Assembly (NCBI GenBank): GCA_049514215.1
Contig: JBEKVI010000002.1
Location: 164,826-228,825, forward strand
Direction: 5' to 3'
Length of the DNA: 64,000 nucleotides
Origin: BOG-994 sp049514215
GTDB lineage: Bacteria; Pseudomonadota; Gammaproteobacteria; Burkholderiales; Burkholderiaceae_D
The position numbers and the translations under genes are program-made. Below the pieces are notes generated by a model. It saw only the letters and a list, made by a program, of their open reading frames with translations. It did no database searches and was not told the origin of the DNA. Shown here one piece after another: positions 33,199 through 43,016 of the stretch. Positions within the stretch are counted from its first letter, which is position 1. Each line of letters opens with the position of its first letter.

Positions 33199-36099
33199 GT
33201 GACCGAGCGCCACAGCGGGTACGAGCTGCCGGCGCTGGTCGTGCCCGTGCCGGCCGCCGATCTCTCGAGAACCGACGCATTTCATGGCGATATCCGTCAG
33301 GAAGACGACGACCATCGGCCTGAGCGCGGCGACATCGGCGAGGGACCCTTCGACGACGGTGACGAATTCGCACAGGGGATCGCATTCGTCCCTTCGCTTA
33401 GGGCATGGATCTTCGTTGCCGTCTGGCCTGCCATATGCGTACTTTCGATCGCTATCCTGTGGCTGGCGACTTTGAACCGCATCGACCAGGCACGTGAGGA
33501 GGCCGTCTCGCACGCGAGCGAACAAGCACAGGCGTCGGCTATCGCCTACGAGGGCTTCCTCGAGCGCTCGCTCGCGAATTCGGACCAGTTGCTCGAGATC
33601 ATTCGGTACCGCGCAAACGACGCGAGGCTAAGCCTCGAAGGGCTCAAGCAACAGGGCGCCTTCCCGGGTCAGGATTGGGTGGGAGCGGCATTGTTCGACG
33701 CGCACGGAGAATGCCTTTCGGCCTCCTTTGGCTGCGCGCCCGGCCAGAACTTCGCCTTTCGGGAATATTTTCGTTTTCATCGCGACCATTCGGAGGACGT
33801 GCCCCACCTGGGCGGCGCGGTTGCCGGGATGAACGGGGGCGTGGTACATCCGACCGTGATCCATCTGAGCCGGCGCCTCAACGACTCACACGGAGGCTTC
33901 GCCGGCGTGGCCATGATTGCCCTGCTTGAGCCGTACTTCACTGAGTTTTTCGCAGGTTCCGCGGCGACCGATCCCGACATCGTAGCCTTGGTCGGAGCCG
34001 ATGGAATCACGCGTGCCTTGCGCGCCAACGAGACCATCATCAACACCTCGGCCGCGTCCCTCGCGGGCCCGGGCCAACTGGAAGGAGACAGCGGCACGAC
34101 CGTATTCGAGGACGGAATCTGGAACGCCGCGCCGGGGGCGAGCCTTCTCGCATGGAAGCGGCTTGAGCGCTTCCCCATGTACGCGGTCGTCGGTTTCTCC
34201 AGGCAGAAGGTCTTGGCACCCTGGGTCGCAAGTCGCGACTCTGTATTGGGCAACGCGCTGGTTTGGAGCTTTGCATTGCTACTGCTGGGGTTCGGGTCGG
34301 CCTTGATGGCCTCACGCGTCGTGTCCCGACATGTCCGCGAAGAACGCGTGCGCGCGGCCTACCGCGTCGCAACTGAGGGCACACGCGACGGCTTGTCCTT
34401 TCTTGAGCCAGTCTATGACCGGGACCGTCGCATTGTCGACCTGGTCGTAATCGACTGCAATGAGGCCGCAGCAAGCATGCTCGGAATGACGGGGGCCGAG
34501 TTGGTCGGGCGACACTGCGCGGAACTTCTCGAGGCACCGCTTCTGGAAGAGTCGGCGGCGCTGTTCGAGCGCGTGGCCAGGCTCGGTCATCTGGAGGTGG
34601 TGCTCTCTCGATGCGCAGTAGGCCCTCTGGTCGAGGGCGTGCTTTGGGTGGAGCATCGCATCGTGCGCACCGGCCTTGGATTCGCTGTGACCTTGCGCAA
34701 CGTGACCGAGGTGGTCGTGCACCGCGAGCAACTCGAACAGATGGCCAACGAGGACCGCCTGACCAGTCTGCCGAACCGGAACTGGCTGGAAAATCAGGTC
34801 CGGGCGCTCATCGACTCCGACTCCAAGTCCGATTGCCGCTTCGCCCTATTTTTTGTCGATTTTGACGCGTTCAAGCGCGTCAACGATTCCATGGGGCACT
34901 CGACGGGAGACGATCTCCTGCGCGCGGCAGCTCAGCGCCTCAAGCGGTTACTCGACCGTGAAGACAGTGTCGTTCGGCTCGGTGGCGACGAGTTCGTCGT
35001 GCTGGTGCGCTCGGTTGCTGACGAAAGCGCCTTGGAAGAGCTGGCCGATCGCATCGTCTCGAGCTTTCGCACCCCCTTTCAACTGCCACCGGGGGAGATC
35101 AAGATCGGGGTGTCGATCGGCATCTGTGTTTATCCCCAGCACGGCGAGTCCATGGAAGAGTTGCTGCGCAACGCGGACATTGCCATGTACGAGGAAAAGA
35201 CGCGACGCCGCGGGAGCTACAGCTTTTTCCGACCAGAGCTGTTTTCCGCGGTCAAACGCAAGTTCGAGATGGAAGCCGCGATTCTCAGCGCCATGGAACG
35301 CAACGAATTTGTGCTCCATTTTCAGCCGCAGTTCGCCATCGAGTCCGGGCTACTGGTGGGCTTTGAGGCGCTCGTACGCTGGGTGCGCCCAGGGCGCGGC
35401 CTGATTCTGCCGGCGGACTTCATTCCCGTGGCTGAGGAAGCTGGCCTCATTACGCGTCTTGGAGAGCAGGTCATCGAGAAGGCCTGTCAGCAGCTGGCGA
35501 CCTGGCGCGCGCTGGAATTGCCGATGGTCCCGGTCTCAGTCAATGTTTCGGCACTCCAGTTTCATCAGTCGGACATCCGAGCGACCTTCGAGAACGCGCT
35601 CGGCCGCTACCGCGTACCGCCCGAACTGATCCAGATGGAAATCACCGAGTCCTCCATGATGGGAAACGAGGTCGACATCGGTGAACGTCTGCAGCAGATC
35701 CGGCAACTGGGCGTGAAGATCTCGGTGGACGATTTCGGCACCGGATACTCGTCGTTGGCCCAACTCCAACAGCTGCGGGTGGATGCGATCAAGATTGATC
35801 GCTGTTTTATCTCGAAGATGCAGGATTCCGACGAGGGCGAGATCTTCGTTAGGGCGATTATCTCGATGGCTCATGCACTGGCGATGAAGGTCGTGGCCGA
35901 GGGCGTGGAGACCTCCACGCAGCTGGGATCCCTAAGGCGCCTGCGCTGCGAAGCCGCGCAAGGTTATCTCTTCTCGAGACCGCTGGCAGGCACGATCGCG
36001 ACCGATCTTCTGGTCAAGCTTTCCCGGACGCAGGACGTAGGCAGCGCGGCCTGGTTGCAAGAGGCGCCCGCAGCGCCGCTCGCAGCCGCCCAGGGATGA
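33199..36099 (+). CDS. Membrane GGDEF-EAL protein with periplasmic sensor and PAS domain
   Basis: A 966-residue c-di-GMP turnover protein. Order: cytoplasmic N-terminus, membrane segment near 66-92, extracytoplasmic sensor (about 95-345), second membrane segment near 354-376, PAS-like region (about 395-520), GGDEF domain with intact GGDEF at 595-599, and EAL domain with EAL at 723-725, DDFGTG near 844 and VAEGVET. Both catalytic sets look intact, so it could be cyclase, phosphodiesterase or switchable. The GTG at 33199 has GGGGAGG 6 bases upstream, better than the ATG at 33046, which has none. Confidence 0.92.
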   Translation: MTERHSGYELPALVVPVPAADLSRTDAFHGDIRQEDDDHRPERGDIGEGPFDDGDEFAQGIAFVPSLRAWIFVAVWPAICVLSIAILWLATLNRIDQAREEAVSHASEQAQASAIAYEGFLERSLANSDQLLEIIRYRANDARLSLEGLKQQGAFPGQDWVGAALFDAHGECLSASFGCAPGQNFAFREYFRFHRDHSEDVPHLGGAVAGMNGGVVHPTVIHLSRRLNDSHGGFAGVAMIALLEPYFTEFFAGSAATDPDIVALVGADGITRALRANETIINTSAASLAGPGQLEGDSGTTVFEDGIWNAAPGASLLAWKRLERFPMYAVVGFSRQKVLAPWVASRDSVLGNALVWSFALLLLGFGSALMASRVVSRHVREERVRAAYRVATEGTRDGLSFLEPVYDRDRRIVDLVVIDCNEAAASMLGMTGAELVGRHCAELLEAPLLEESAALFERVARLGHLEVVLSRCAVGPLVEGVLWVEHRIVRTGLGFAVTLRNVTEVVVHREQLEQMANEDRLTSLPNRNWLENQVRALIDSDSKSDCRFALFFVDFDAFKRVNDSMGHSTGDDLLRAAAQRLKRLLDREDSVVRLGGDEFVVLVRSVADESALEELADRIVSSFRTPFQLPPGEIKIGVSIGICVYPQHGESMEELLRNADIAMYEEKTRRRGSYSFFRPELFSAVKRKFEMEAAILSAMERNEFVLHFQPQFAIESGLLVGFEALVRWVRPGRGLILPADFIPVAEEAGLITRLGEQVIEKACQQLATWRALELPMVPVSVNVSALQFHQSDIRATFENALGRYRVPPELIQMEITESSMMGNEVDIGERLQQIRQLGVKISVDDFGTGYSSLAQLQQLRVDAIKIDRCFISKMQDSDEGEIFVRAIISMAHALAMKVVAEGVETSTQLGSLRRLRCEAAQGYLFSRPLAGTIATDLLVKLSRTQDVGSAAWLQEAPAAPLAAAQG

Positions 36100-36325
36100 G
36101 CGGGGCGCGTGGCTGCGAGCCGGGGGCAGGTGCGAGTCGCACTCGCTTATCCCGGGCTGCATCGAGTCTTTGCGAGCGGTTACCTCCCAACGTTTGGGGA
36201 TTGCGCTGGCTCTTCCGCGTCGCCTAAACTGGGCGGGGTCGAGAGCCTTCACCGACCGGCTTGCTGGGTGCGTCTGGCAGTCCGAGTCCCAGAACAGCAG
36301 GTCACCACGACGATCGGAACGAGGG

Positions 36326-38479
36326 ATGTACGACGGCGCGGGCCTAAAAAAGCTGCTCTTTAGCCAGTATTTCTACAGCGGAGTCCAGGCCGCTTTGGGC
36401 GTGGCCCTGGTGGCCATCGGCTGTTACTACAGCATTGGCCTTTCCGCGGCGCTGGGAGCTGCGGTCGGCGCCGTGTGCGTGAGTATCGTCGATCTACCCA
36501 ATCCGCCCCATCAGAAGTTATATCAGACCGCAGCTGCGGCGGTTTTGGGTACGACCGTCATGCTGCTCATGGCCTGCGCAAGCGGCAACGTGTGGGCGAC
36601 GGGACTGTCCGTGCTCGCCGTGAGCTTCGTTTCGGGCATGCTGCAAAGCTACGGGCGCCACGTGCTGGCCTTGAGTTTCACTTTGCTTTTTGTGGTCGTC
36701 ATCGCAATTGGAAGTCCCGTGGTACCCCAGGAGGCGATCTTGGAGCACGTCGCCATCTTCGGTCTGGGCGCCTTCGGGTATCTGTGCTACTCGTTGATTG
36801 CGACCTACATCCTCGCGTTTCGCACCCGACAGCAAGCGCTCGCCGAATCGCTTTTCGTTCTTGCGAGATATTTGCGCGCACGTGCCCGCTTCTACGAACC
36901 AGGGGCCGACCTGGATGCCTGCTACCGCAACCTGGTCGAAGAGCAGATGCTCGTCGTGGAAAAGCAGCAGTCCACACGAGAACTCGTTCTTCGCCGCGTC
37001 AGAAGCGCGCGCGAGGTGCGGCTTTCAGCCATGCTCCTGGGATCCTTTGACGTCTATGAGCGGCTCTTTGCCAGCAGCACGGACTATGAACTCCTGCAGG
37101 CCCGCTTCGGTGGATCCGATTCGATGCTGTTCCTGCGCGATCTGATCGAAAAAGCGGCCGAGGACATCGAAGGCCTGGCCTACTCGGTTGCGGGGCGACG
37201 CGCGGCGCCGAAAAAGATCAGCTACAAGGCCGAGCGCTTCGCGCTGGAGTTCGAGATTAACCGGCTCGCCCACAGCGAAGGCGAGCCGGTCGATGCGCAT
37301 GGGCTTGCGGTCCTGCGCGGGGTCACGGAGCGCATTTTGCACGCCATAGCCCAGATCCACGATTTGCACCGCGTCTCCGGAAGCAACCTCACCCGCGCCC
37401 AGATCCTGGGCGGAGAGAGCTTCAGGCCCTTTTTGACCTCGTTTAGCTTCAGCCCGAAGATCTTGCGCCAGCAGTTGGATTCAGGTTCGCCGGTTTTCCG
37501 GTTTGCAGTCAGGCTCACCGCGGCGATGGGCTGTGGTTACGCATTGGCCCATCTGCTTCCCTACGCGACACATGGCTACTGGATGCTGCTCACGATCGCG
37601 GTGGTCCTGCGATCGAGTTTTAGCCTGACCCAACAGCGCCGCAATGACCGGATGATCGGAACGGTCATCGGGGGAATGATCACGGCGCTTTTCTTGTCCC
37701 TGACCCCTCCATCCTGGCTGCAGATGGCGGTTCTCTTCCTCGCATTGGGGACCGCGCATACCTTTGCGACGATCAAGTATCGCTATACGGCAATCGCCGC
37801 TTCGGTCATGGCATTGCTGCAGGTCCACCTTCTGAACACCAATGCCGCCTTTGCGCTGCCGGAGCGCCTCATCGATACCCTCGTTGGCGTTGTGCTCGCG
37901 TTCGGTTTTAGTTTCATGTGGCCGAGCTGGGAGAGGCAAAGCATTCCACAGCAGATTCAATCGCTGCTCAAGGCCAATTTGCGTTACCTCGAGGCCGTGC
38001 TCACGGACGCAACGCGCGATCTCGACTACCGGCTTGCGCGCAAGCAGCTTTTTGATGCGCTCGCTGCGCTGACCGGTTCTTTGCGCCGCATGCTCATCGA
38101 GCCCAAGACCCACCACCGGGCCGTGCGGGAACTCAACGAGTTCATCACGCTCGACTATCTGCTCATCGCACACGCCGCTGCGGTGCACCTGCTCTTCGAG
38201 CACCGGCTCGAAGAGGTGACCCCTGAGCCGACTTTGACCGAGCTCGATCGCTCCAAGCAGACCGTGCGCGAACGCCTGGATATGGCGCTTTTAGCGTGGA
38301 CGACCGAAGCGCAGCTCAAGGATGCCCCTTCCTCTCAATCCGAAATTACGATCGAAGGCGCGCTGCTCTCCGAGTCTCACTGGACGCCGGCCATGATGCT
38401 CGAGCGCCGGCTCCGCTTGATCTGCGAGACCGCCCGCGGACTGGCCGTTCTGAGCGAATCGATCGCCCGCCAGTGGTGA
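36326..38479 (+). CDS. FUSC-family membrane protein (YccS/YhfK-like)
   Basis: A 717-residue membrane protein of the fusaric-acid-resistance (FUSC) superfamily: two blocks of about five to six membrane segments (near 12-170 and 395-540), separated by a cytoplasmic helical domain, with a C-terminal helical domain (540-717). Such proteins are proposed efflux components for aromatic acids or lipids. The ATG at 36326 lies just before the first membrane block; the long upstream frame is unlikely. Next gene (core MetE) is on the same strand, 103 bp on. Confidence 0.88.
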   Translation: MYDGAGLKKLLFSQYFYSGVQAALGVALVAIGCYYSIGLSAALGAAVGAVCVSIVDLPNPPHQKLYQTAAAAVLGTTVMLLMACASGNVWATGLSVLAVSFVSGMLQSYGRHVLALSFTLLFVVVIAIGSPVVPQEAILEHVAIFGLGAFGYLCYSLIATYILAFRTRQQALAESLFVLARYLRARARFYEPGADLDACYRNLVEEQMLVVEKQQSTRELVLRRVRSAREVRLSAMLLGSFDVYERLFASSTDYELLQARFGGSDSMLFLRDLIEKAAEDIEGLAYSVAGRRAAPKKISYKAERFALEFEINRLAHSEGEPVDAHGLAVLRGVTERILHAIAQIHDLHRVSGSNLTRAQILGGESFRPFLTSFSFSPKILRQQLDSGSPVFRFAVRLTAAMGCGYALAHLLPYATHGYWMLLTIAVVLRSSFSLTQQRRNDRMIGTVIGGMITALFLSLTPPSWLQMAVLFLALGTAHTFATIKYRYTAIAASVMALLQVHLLNTNAAFALPERLIDTLVGVVLAFGFSFMWPSWERQSIPQQIQSLLKANLRYLEAVLTDATRDLDYRLARKQLFDALAALTGSLRRMLIEPKTHHRAVRELNEFITLDYLLIAHAAAVHLLFEHRLEEVTPEPTLTELDRSKQTVRERLDMALLAWTTEAQLKDAPSSQSEITIEGALLSESHWTPAMMLERRLRLICETARGLAVLSESIARQW

Positions 38480-38582
38480 GGCTCGCGTCATGGTGCGGCG
38501 CGACATCGCAGCGACCGTGCACGGCCCCTTGGAGTATGCTGGAATGCGGCTTTCGGGCCACCATCTGGACACAAGGGGCGAC

Positions 38583-39602
38583 ATGTTTTCCACCACGATC
38601 GCAGGCAGTCTTCCCAAGCCGGCATGGCTTGCACAAACACACACCCTTTGGCCGCAGTGGAAGCTCGAAGGCGAGGAACTGGCCCGAGCCAAGAGGGACG
38701 CGACCCTGCTTTGGGTCAAGACCCAGGAAGATGCCGGAATCGACATCCTGACCGACGGAGAGCAGTCCAGACAGCACTTTGTGCACGGATTTCTCGAATC
38801 GGTCGAAGGTATCGATTTCGAGCACAAAGTGAAGATGGGGATCCGCAACAATCGCTACGAAGCCATGGTGCCCACGGTGGTCGGTCCGGTCCGTCTGCGT
38901 TCCCGGGTTCACGCGAGCGAGGCTGCCCTGGTGCGCTCGCATACCGAAAGGCGCATCAAGCTCACGCTGCCGGGCCCCATGACGATGGTCGATACCATCG
39001 CCGATCAGCACTACCACGACAAGGCAAGCCTTGCGTTTGCGCTGGCTGACCTCCTGAACGAGGAGGCGCGGGCGCTCGAGCAACAGGGTGTCGACGTGAT
39101 TCAATTCGACGAGCCGGCATTTAACGTGTACATGGACGACGTCAAACAATGGGGAATTGAGGCCCTACACCGGGCGATCGATGGCCTGCATTGCAAGACG
39201 GCAGTTCATATCTGCTACGGATACGGAATCAAGGCCAACATCGACTGGAAGAATTCGCTGGGCAGCCAATGGCGCCAGTATGAAGAGATTTTTCCCGCGC
39301 TGGCGCAAAGCCGGCTTGACCAGGTCTCTGTGGAGTGCGTGAACTCGCGTGTCCCGCTGAATCTTCTGTCGCTGCTGGAGGGAAAGGATGTCTTGCTGGG
39401 AGTCATCGACGTCGCGACCGAGGCGATCGAGACGCCAGAACGGGTCGCCGGTGTCATCGAAGAAGCACTTCGCTACATTCCGAAGGAGCGGATTTTTCCT
39501 TGCACGAACTGCGGCATGGCTCCCATGGATCGCGACATTGCTGCGGCCAAGCTCGCCGCGCTGGGTCTGGGTGCCGCGCTCGCGCGCACGCGCTTGTCCT
39601 AA
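38583..39602 (+). CDS. Core MetE-type methionine synthase
   Basis: A 339-residue protein equal to the C-terminal catalytic half of cobalamin-independent methionine synthase. Zinc ligands are visible: His209 and Cys211 (HICYGYG) and Cys307/Cys310 (CTNCGM); the homocysteine-side QFDEPAF is at 174-180. Core-MetE proteins lack the folate-binding N-terminal half and in several bacteria use methylcobalamin or a protein-bound methyl donor. No DUF1852 partner is adjacent. ATG at 38583 with AAGGGG upstream. Confidence 0.88.
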   Translation: MFSTTIAGSLPKPAWLAQTHTLWPQWKLEGEELARAKRDATLLWVKTQEDAGIDILTDGEQSRQHFVHGFLESVEGIDFEHKVKMGIRNNRYEAMVPTVVGPVRLRSRVHASEAALVRSHTERRIKLTLPGPMTMVDTIADQHYHDKASLAFALADLLNEEARALEQQGVDVIQFDEPAFNVYMDDVKQWGIEALHRAIDGLHCKTAVHICYGYGIKANIDWKNSLGSQWRQYEEIFPALAQSRLDQVSVECVNSRVPLNLLSLLEGKDVLLGVIDVATEAIETPERVAGVIEEALRYIPKERIFPCTNCGMAPMDRDIAAAKLAALGLGAALARTRLS

Positions 39603-39637
39603 CCACGGTATCTTGCCAGGGGAGGCGCGAGTCCGGG

Positions 39638-41218
39638 TTACGGCTCCTGGGGCGGGGTAAACAGGTTCTGATAGCGCTCGCGCAATTCGCGCTTCAGGAG
39701 CTTGCCGCTGGGATTTTTCGGCAGACTATCCGTGAACACGACGCGCTTTGGGATCTTGAAGTGCGCCAGATGCTCGCGGCAATGCTCGATCAGCTCTTGT
39801 TCGTTTAGGTCTCGACCGCTCTTTACCACAATCACCGCGGTTACGGCCTCAATCCAGTGCGGATGGCGAATGCCCACGACCGCCACTTCCGACACTTTCT
39901 CGAGGCGGTAGATGGCTTCCTCGACCTCCCGGCTCGCCACGTTTTCACCACCGGTCTTGATCATGTCCTTCTTGCGATCCACCACGGTGATGTAGCCCTC
40001 CGCATCGATGGTGGCGAGATCGCCGCTATGGAACCAATCTCCTTCGAACGCCGCGAGCGTTCGCTCCTCGTCATGGAAGTAGCCCGACAGCAGTTGCGGT
40101 GAGCGATGCACAATTTCGCCAATTTCGCCGATTTCGACCTCGCTGCCATCGTCTCGGACCACGCGCGTCTCGACATTGAGCGCCGCGCGGCCGGCGGAGC
40201 CCGCCTTGCGAAGTTGATCTTCGGGTCGCAGAACCGTCGCCAGCGGCGCGATTTCGGTCTGGCCGTAGAAGTTCCACAGCCGTACCCTGGGCAGTCTGCG
40301 CTGGAGCTCAAGCAGAACTTCGACCGGCATGATCGAGGCACCGTAGTACCCCTTCTGCAGGGCTGACAGATCGGATTGTTCGAAAAGGGGAGAGCGCAGC
40401 AGCCCGATCCAGATCGAAGGAGGGGCGAAAAAAGAACTCGCATGGTGCTCTGCGAGAAGCGGAAGTACGCGCTCAGCGACGGGCCGGCTGGTGATGATGT
40501 TCGTCGAGCCGACGTAGACGGCCGGACCGAGGAAGACGTCAAGTTGGGCACAGTGGAACAGCGGCATCGCGTGGAGCATCACGTCATCGCGGTCAATCTC
40601 CCCGTCGACAATACAGCTCACGTACTGCCAGATGACGGCCGAATGGGTGAGCATGGCTCCTTTGGGTAGCGATTCGGTACCGCTGGTGTAGATGATCTGG
40701 GCGAGATCGGCCGCATCGGCGGCTCGCATGCCCGTGTTCTTGGGGTATTCGGCGAGCTTTTCGAAGGAAAGTTCATCCGCGTGACTCGTGGGTCCCGCCT
40801 CGCTTGGGAGATGGACGATCATCTCGACGGCGGTATCTTGCGCGATGGCGGCACGACCGACCTCGAGAAACTCGTCGTCCACGCACAGCATCCGCGCACC
40901 CGCATGTCGCAAGATGTAGGCAATTTCGTGGGCGTTGAGCATGTAGTTGACAGGGACAAGCACCGCGCCCAATTGAGGGAGCGCAAATCGCAACGCGGCA
41001 AAGGCATGAGAGTTGCGCGCGAGGATGGCTACGCGGTCTCCAAACGCCACGCCTTGGGCGGCGATGCCGCAAGCCAGTCGGCTACTAAGCGCATCGAACT
41101 CGGAATAACTCCACTGAACCGAGCCACAACGGATCGCGTCCTTCCGGGGCATGCGTTTGGCGGTCCGTCGCAGAAGGTCTGCGACGTTCTGGTTGGCAAT
41201 GGCACGATTTCTGGTCAC
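39638..41218 (-). CDS. Acyl-CoA synthetase (AMP-forming)
   Basis: A 526-residue ANL-superfamily ligase. P-loop IIYTSGTESLPKGAMLTH, adenylate motif NFYGQTE, hinge DRKKDMIKTGGENVAS and C-terminal lysine in NPSGKLLKREL. It resembles FadD3/long-chain or aromatic acyl-CoA ligases; substrate cannot be fixed. Start is GTG at 41218 with GGGAGG 6 bases upstream. Single gene, convergent with the core-MetE gene. Confidence 0.92.
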   Translation of the reverse strand: MTRNRAIANQNVADLLRRTAKRMPRKDAIRCGSVQWSYSEFDALSSRLACGIAAQGVAFGDRVAILARNSHAFAALRFALPQLGAVLVPVNYMLNAHEIAYILRHAGARMLCVDDEFLEVGRAAIAQDTAVEMIVHLPSEAGPTSHADELSFEKLAEYPKNTGMRAADAADLAQIIYTSGTESLPKGAMLTHSAVIWQYVSCIVDGEIDRDDVMLHAMPLFHCAQLDVFLGPAVYVGSTNIITSRPVAERVLPLLAEHHASSFFAPPSIWIGLLRSPLFEQSDLSALQKGYYGASIMPVEVLLELQRRLPRVRLWNFYGQTEIAPLATVLRPEDQLRKAGSAGRAALNVETRVVRDDGSEVEIGEIGEIVHRSPQLLSGYFHDEERTLAAFEGDWFHSGDLATIDAEGYITVVDRKKDMIKTGGENVASREVEEAIYRLEKVSEVAVVGIRHPHWIEAVTAVIVVKSGRDLNEQELIEHCREHLAHFKIPKRVVFTDSLPKNPSGKLLKRELRERYQNLFTPPQEP

Positions 41219-41300
41219 GGATCACCTCCCGCTTGGAGCAGTTCAGTCCCTCTGGGCTCGCACTATGACGCGGTTCTCAGCCAGTTCCATCATCCCAGGC

Positions 41301-42596
41301 TCAATGCTCCGTGGCGACCGCGTGGATCGCGAGCCAGCTTCCCGCGCGCCGCTCGAGCACGAACTCCTCTTGGGATTGGAAGCGATACGGCTTGCCACCC
41401 TGTTTACCCTGTTCGACGACTTCGGACTTAACATAAATGCGCCCGCACCCTCCCTCTGCGGTTCCGGGCAGGTTGCTGGCGTCGAGCGTCAGGCGTCGTT
41501 GGGAATAGTCTTTCAGATCCTTCACTGCGGCCGTCGTACTTTCGGCGAATTCTTCGCGGCTTAAGGTCAAGGACGTGAGATTGCCCCCTTCGCCTCTGAC
41601 AATCGCATCGACGCTTGCGTCTTCGGAGAACAGAGCAAGGATTGCTTTGGAGTCTTTATTCTGCACCGCCCGGTCAAAGCGCGCGATCCATTCCTTGGAG
41701 ACCAGTTTCGCGTTACAGGTATCCGTCGATGCAGCTGGATTTCCACTCTGCAGTTCCTGCAACTTCCGACGGCTGGTGGCGTCGGCCGACTTGGAATAGG
41801 CGTCGAGCTCGTTTTCGAATTGGCCGCCAATATAGAAGTCAGGGATCTTATCGAGCAACACCGGCAAAAGCAGAGTCATCAGACCGCGGGTTTGCAGTCC
41901 CCCCGCATCCGAACCCCGCGCAAATCCCACGCGTCCGGCTTCGACTTCGATCTCGCCACGCGCATTGGTCATGACGGTGCGACCCGAATTGACTTTGTCA
42001 TATGAGCCGACCTTGTAGGGCGTGCCGCTCGCCCGCTCGGGCGCAAGGACATAAGGCTCATGGTCCGTGCCGCGTACTCCGATCGTCGCTGAGGGAGTGC
42101 GAATGGCATAGTTCTCGTGATGCAGCCGACCGATCCACCCCGAGATGACGCGAAGCGATCCCTTGACCAGACGCAAGGTCATTCGGTCTGAATCGCGTGC
42201 CTGTGCTGTGAACTGCTCGGCCAGAAACTCGGTACTGGAACGCACTCCAATCATGCCCGCGTCCTCGGTCTTGATCACTGCTTCGGCGTCTTCGTTGGTG
42301 CGGATGACATCACCGACGTAGATCACATCGCCGAGCTGTAATTGGCGGCCGTTTTGATCGGCCCCGCGAAACGCCCGCGCATCGCCTGTCACCTTGTCGA
42401 TGACGCCAAACCGGTTTTTCTGTTCGCCCCCGGCTGGATCCACAGCCGATGTTGCCGCCTGAGTTTTGTCCTGGGCGAGCACTCCCGGACTGCATGAGAG
42501 CGCCTGCAGGAGCAAACAAACGAGGATTCCAAGCTGAATCGAGGTAGGCCGGCGGCGTAGGAGCGGGCGCGAGTTCAGCGCTGGGACGGCAGGCAT
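41301..42596 (-). CDS. FecR-domain protein with C-terminal NTF2/SnoaL-like domain
   Basis: A 431-residue exported protein. Hydrophobic export segment near 22-42, then a FecR domain (VIDKVTGDARAFRG, GDVIRTNEDAEAVIKTEDAG, YAIRTPSATIGVRGTDHEP), a linker, and a C-terminal region (from about 310, EWIARFDRAVQNKDSKAILALFSEDASV) that looks like an NTF2/SnoaL-like cone fold. This is not the sigma-regulator type of FecR but the periplasmic FecR-with-extra-domain type. ATG at 42596 with GAGGA upstream is preferred to 42626. Confidence 0.82.
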   Translation of the reverse strand: MPAVPALNSRPLLRRRPTSIQLGILVCLLLQALSCSPGVLAQDKTQAATSAVDPAGGEQKNRFGVIDKVTGDARAFRGADQNGRQLQLGDVIYVGDVIRTNEDAEAVIKTEDAGMIGVRSSTEFLAEQFTAQARDSDRMTLRLVKGSLRVISGWIGRLHHENYAIRTPSATIGVRGTDHEPYVLAPERASGTPYKVGSYDKVNSGRTVMTNARGEIEVEAGRVGFARGSDAGGLQTRGLMTLLLPVLLDKIPDFYIGGQFENELDAYSKSADATSRRKLQELQSGNPAASTDTCNAKLVSKEWIARFDRAVQNKDSKAILALFSEDASVDAIVRGEGGNLTSLTLSREEFAESTTAAVKDLKDYSQRRLTLDASNLPGTAEGGCGRIYVKSEVVEQGKQGGKPYRFQSQEEFVLERRAGSWLAIHAVATEH

Positions 42597-43016
42597 AAAT
42601 ACGTTCCTCGTAAAGCAATCGGTCATCGGCAATGTTCCGCCATCCTTTTCACCGGGTAGGGAAAGGACGAGCCGTGGGGCGCGGGGTTCGTCGTGGATGG
42701 TATTGCGCCCCGTCAAGAATGTCGAGTTGGAAGAGCCTTACCCTGTGGCTTTGACTGGGGCGACGATCTTTTAGGACCCCCACTTTTTTCGAGCTCACCG
42801 CGGGAGCGGGACCGAAGATACCGGAATGATCCAGCTGCTGCTTTGGATTTGGACGCCACGGGGGTTTGCCGGGCGCGGTACAGGCAGCCGGAGCGCGCAT
42901 TCGAATGTAACGGGGCCGAGTAGACAGGCGTCCCGGGGCTGAGGCAGACTACGGGCTTGCCAGACTGCCCCCGGCTCGCGGGACGGCCGCCGGAACAACC
43001 GAAACTACGACGAGGC
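42597..43016. other. Divergent intergenic region, 420 bp
   Basis: Between the FecR gene (-) and a hypothetical gene (+). GC-rich, no supported open frame and no clear promoter consensus on either strand. Confidence 0.45.

Noticed and set aside
37481..38203. 240-codon antisense frame inside the FUSC gene
   Set aside because: No recognisable protein; the FUSC frame is far better supported.
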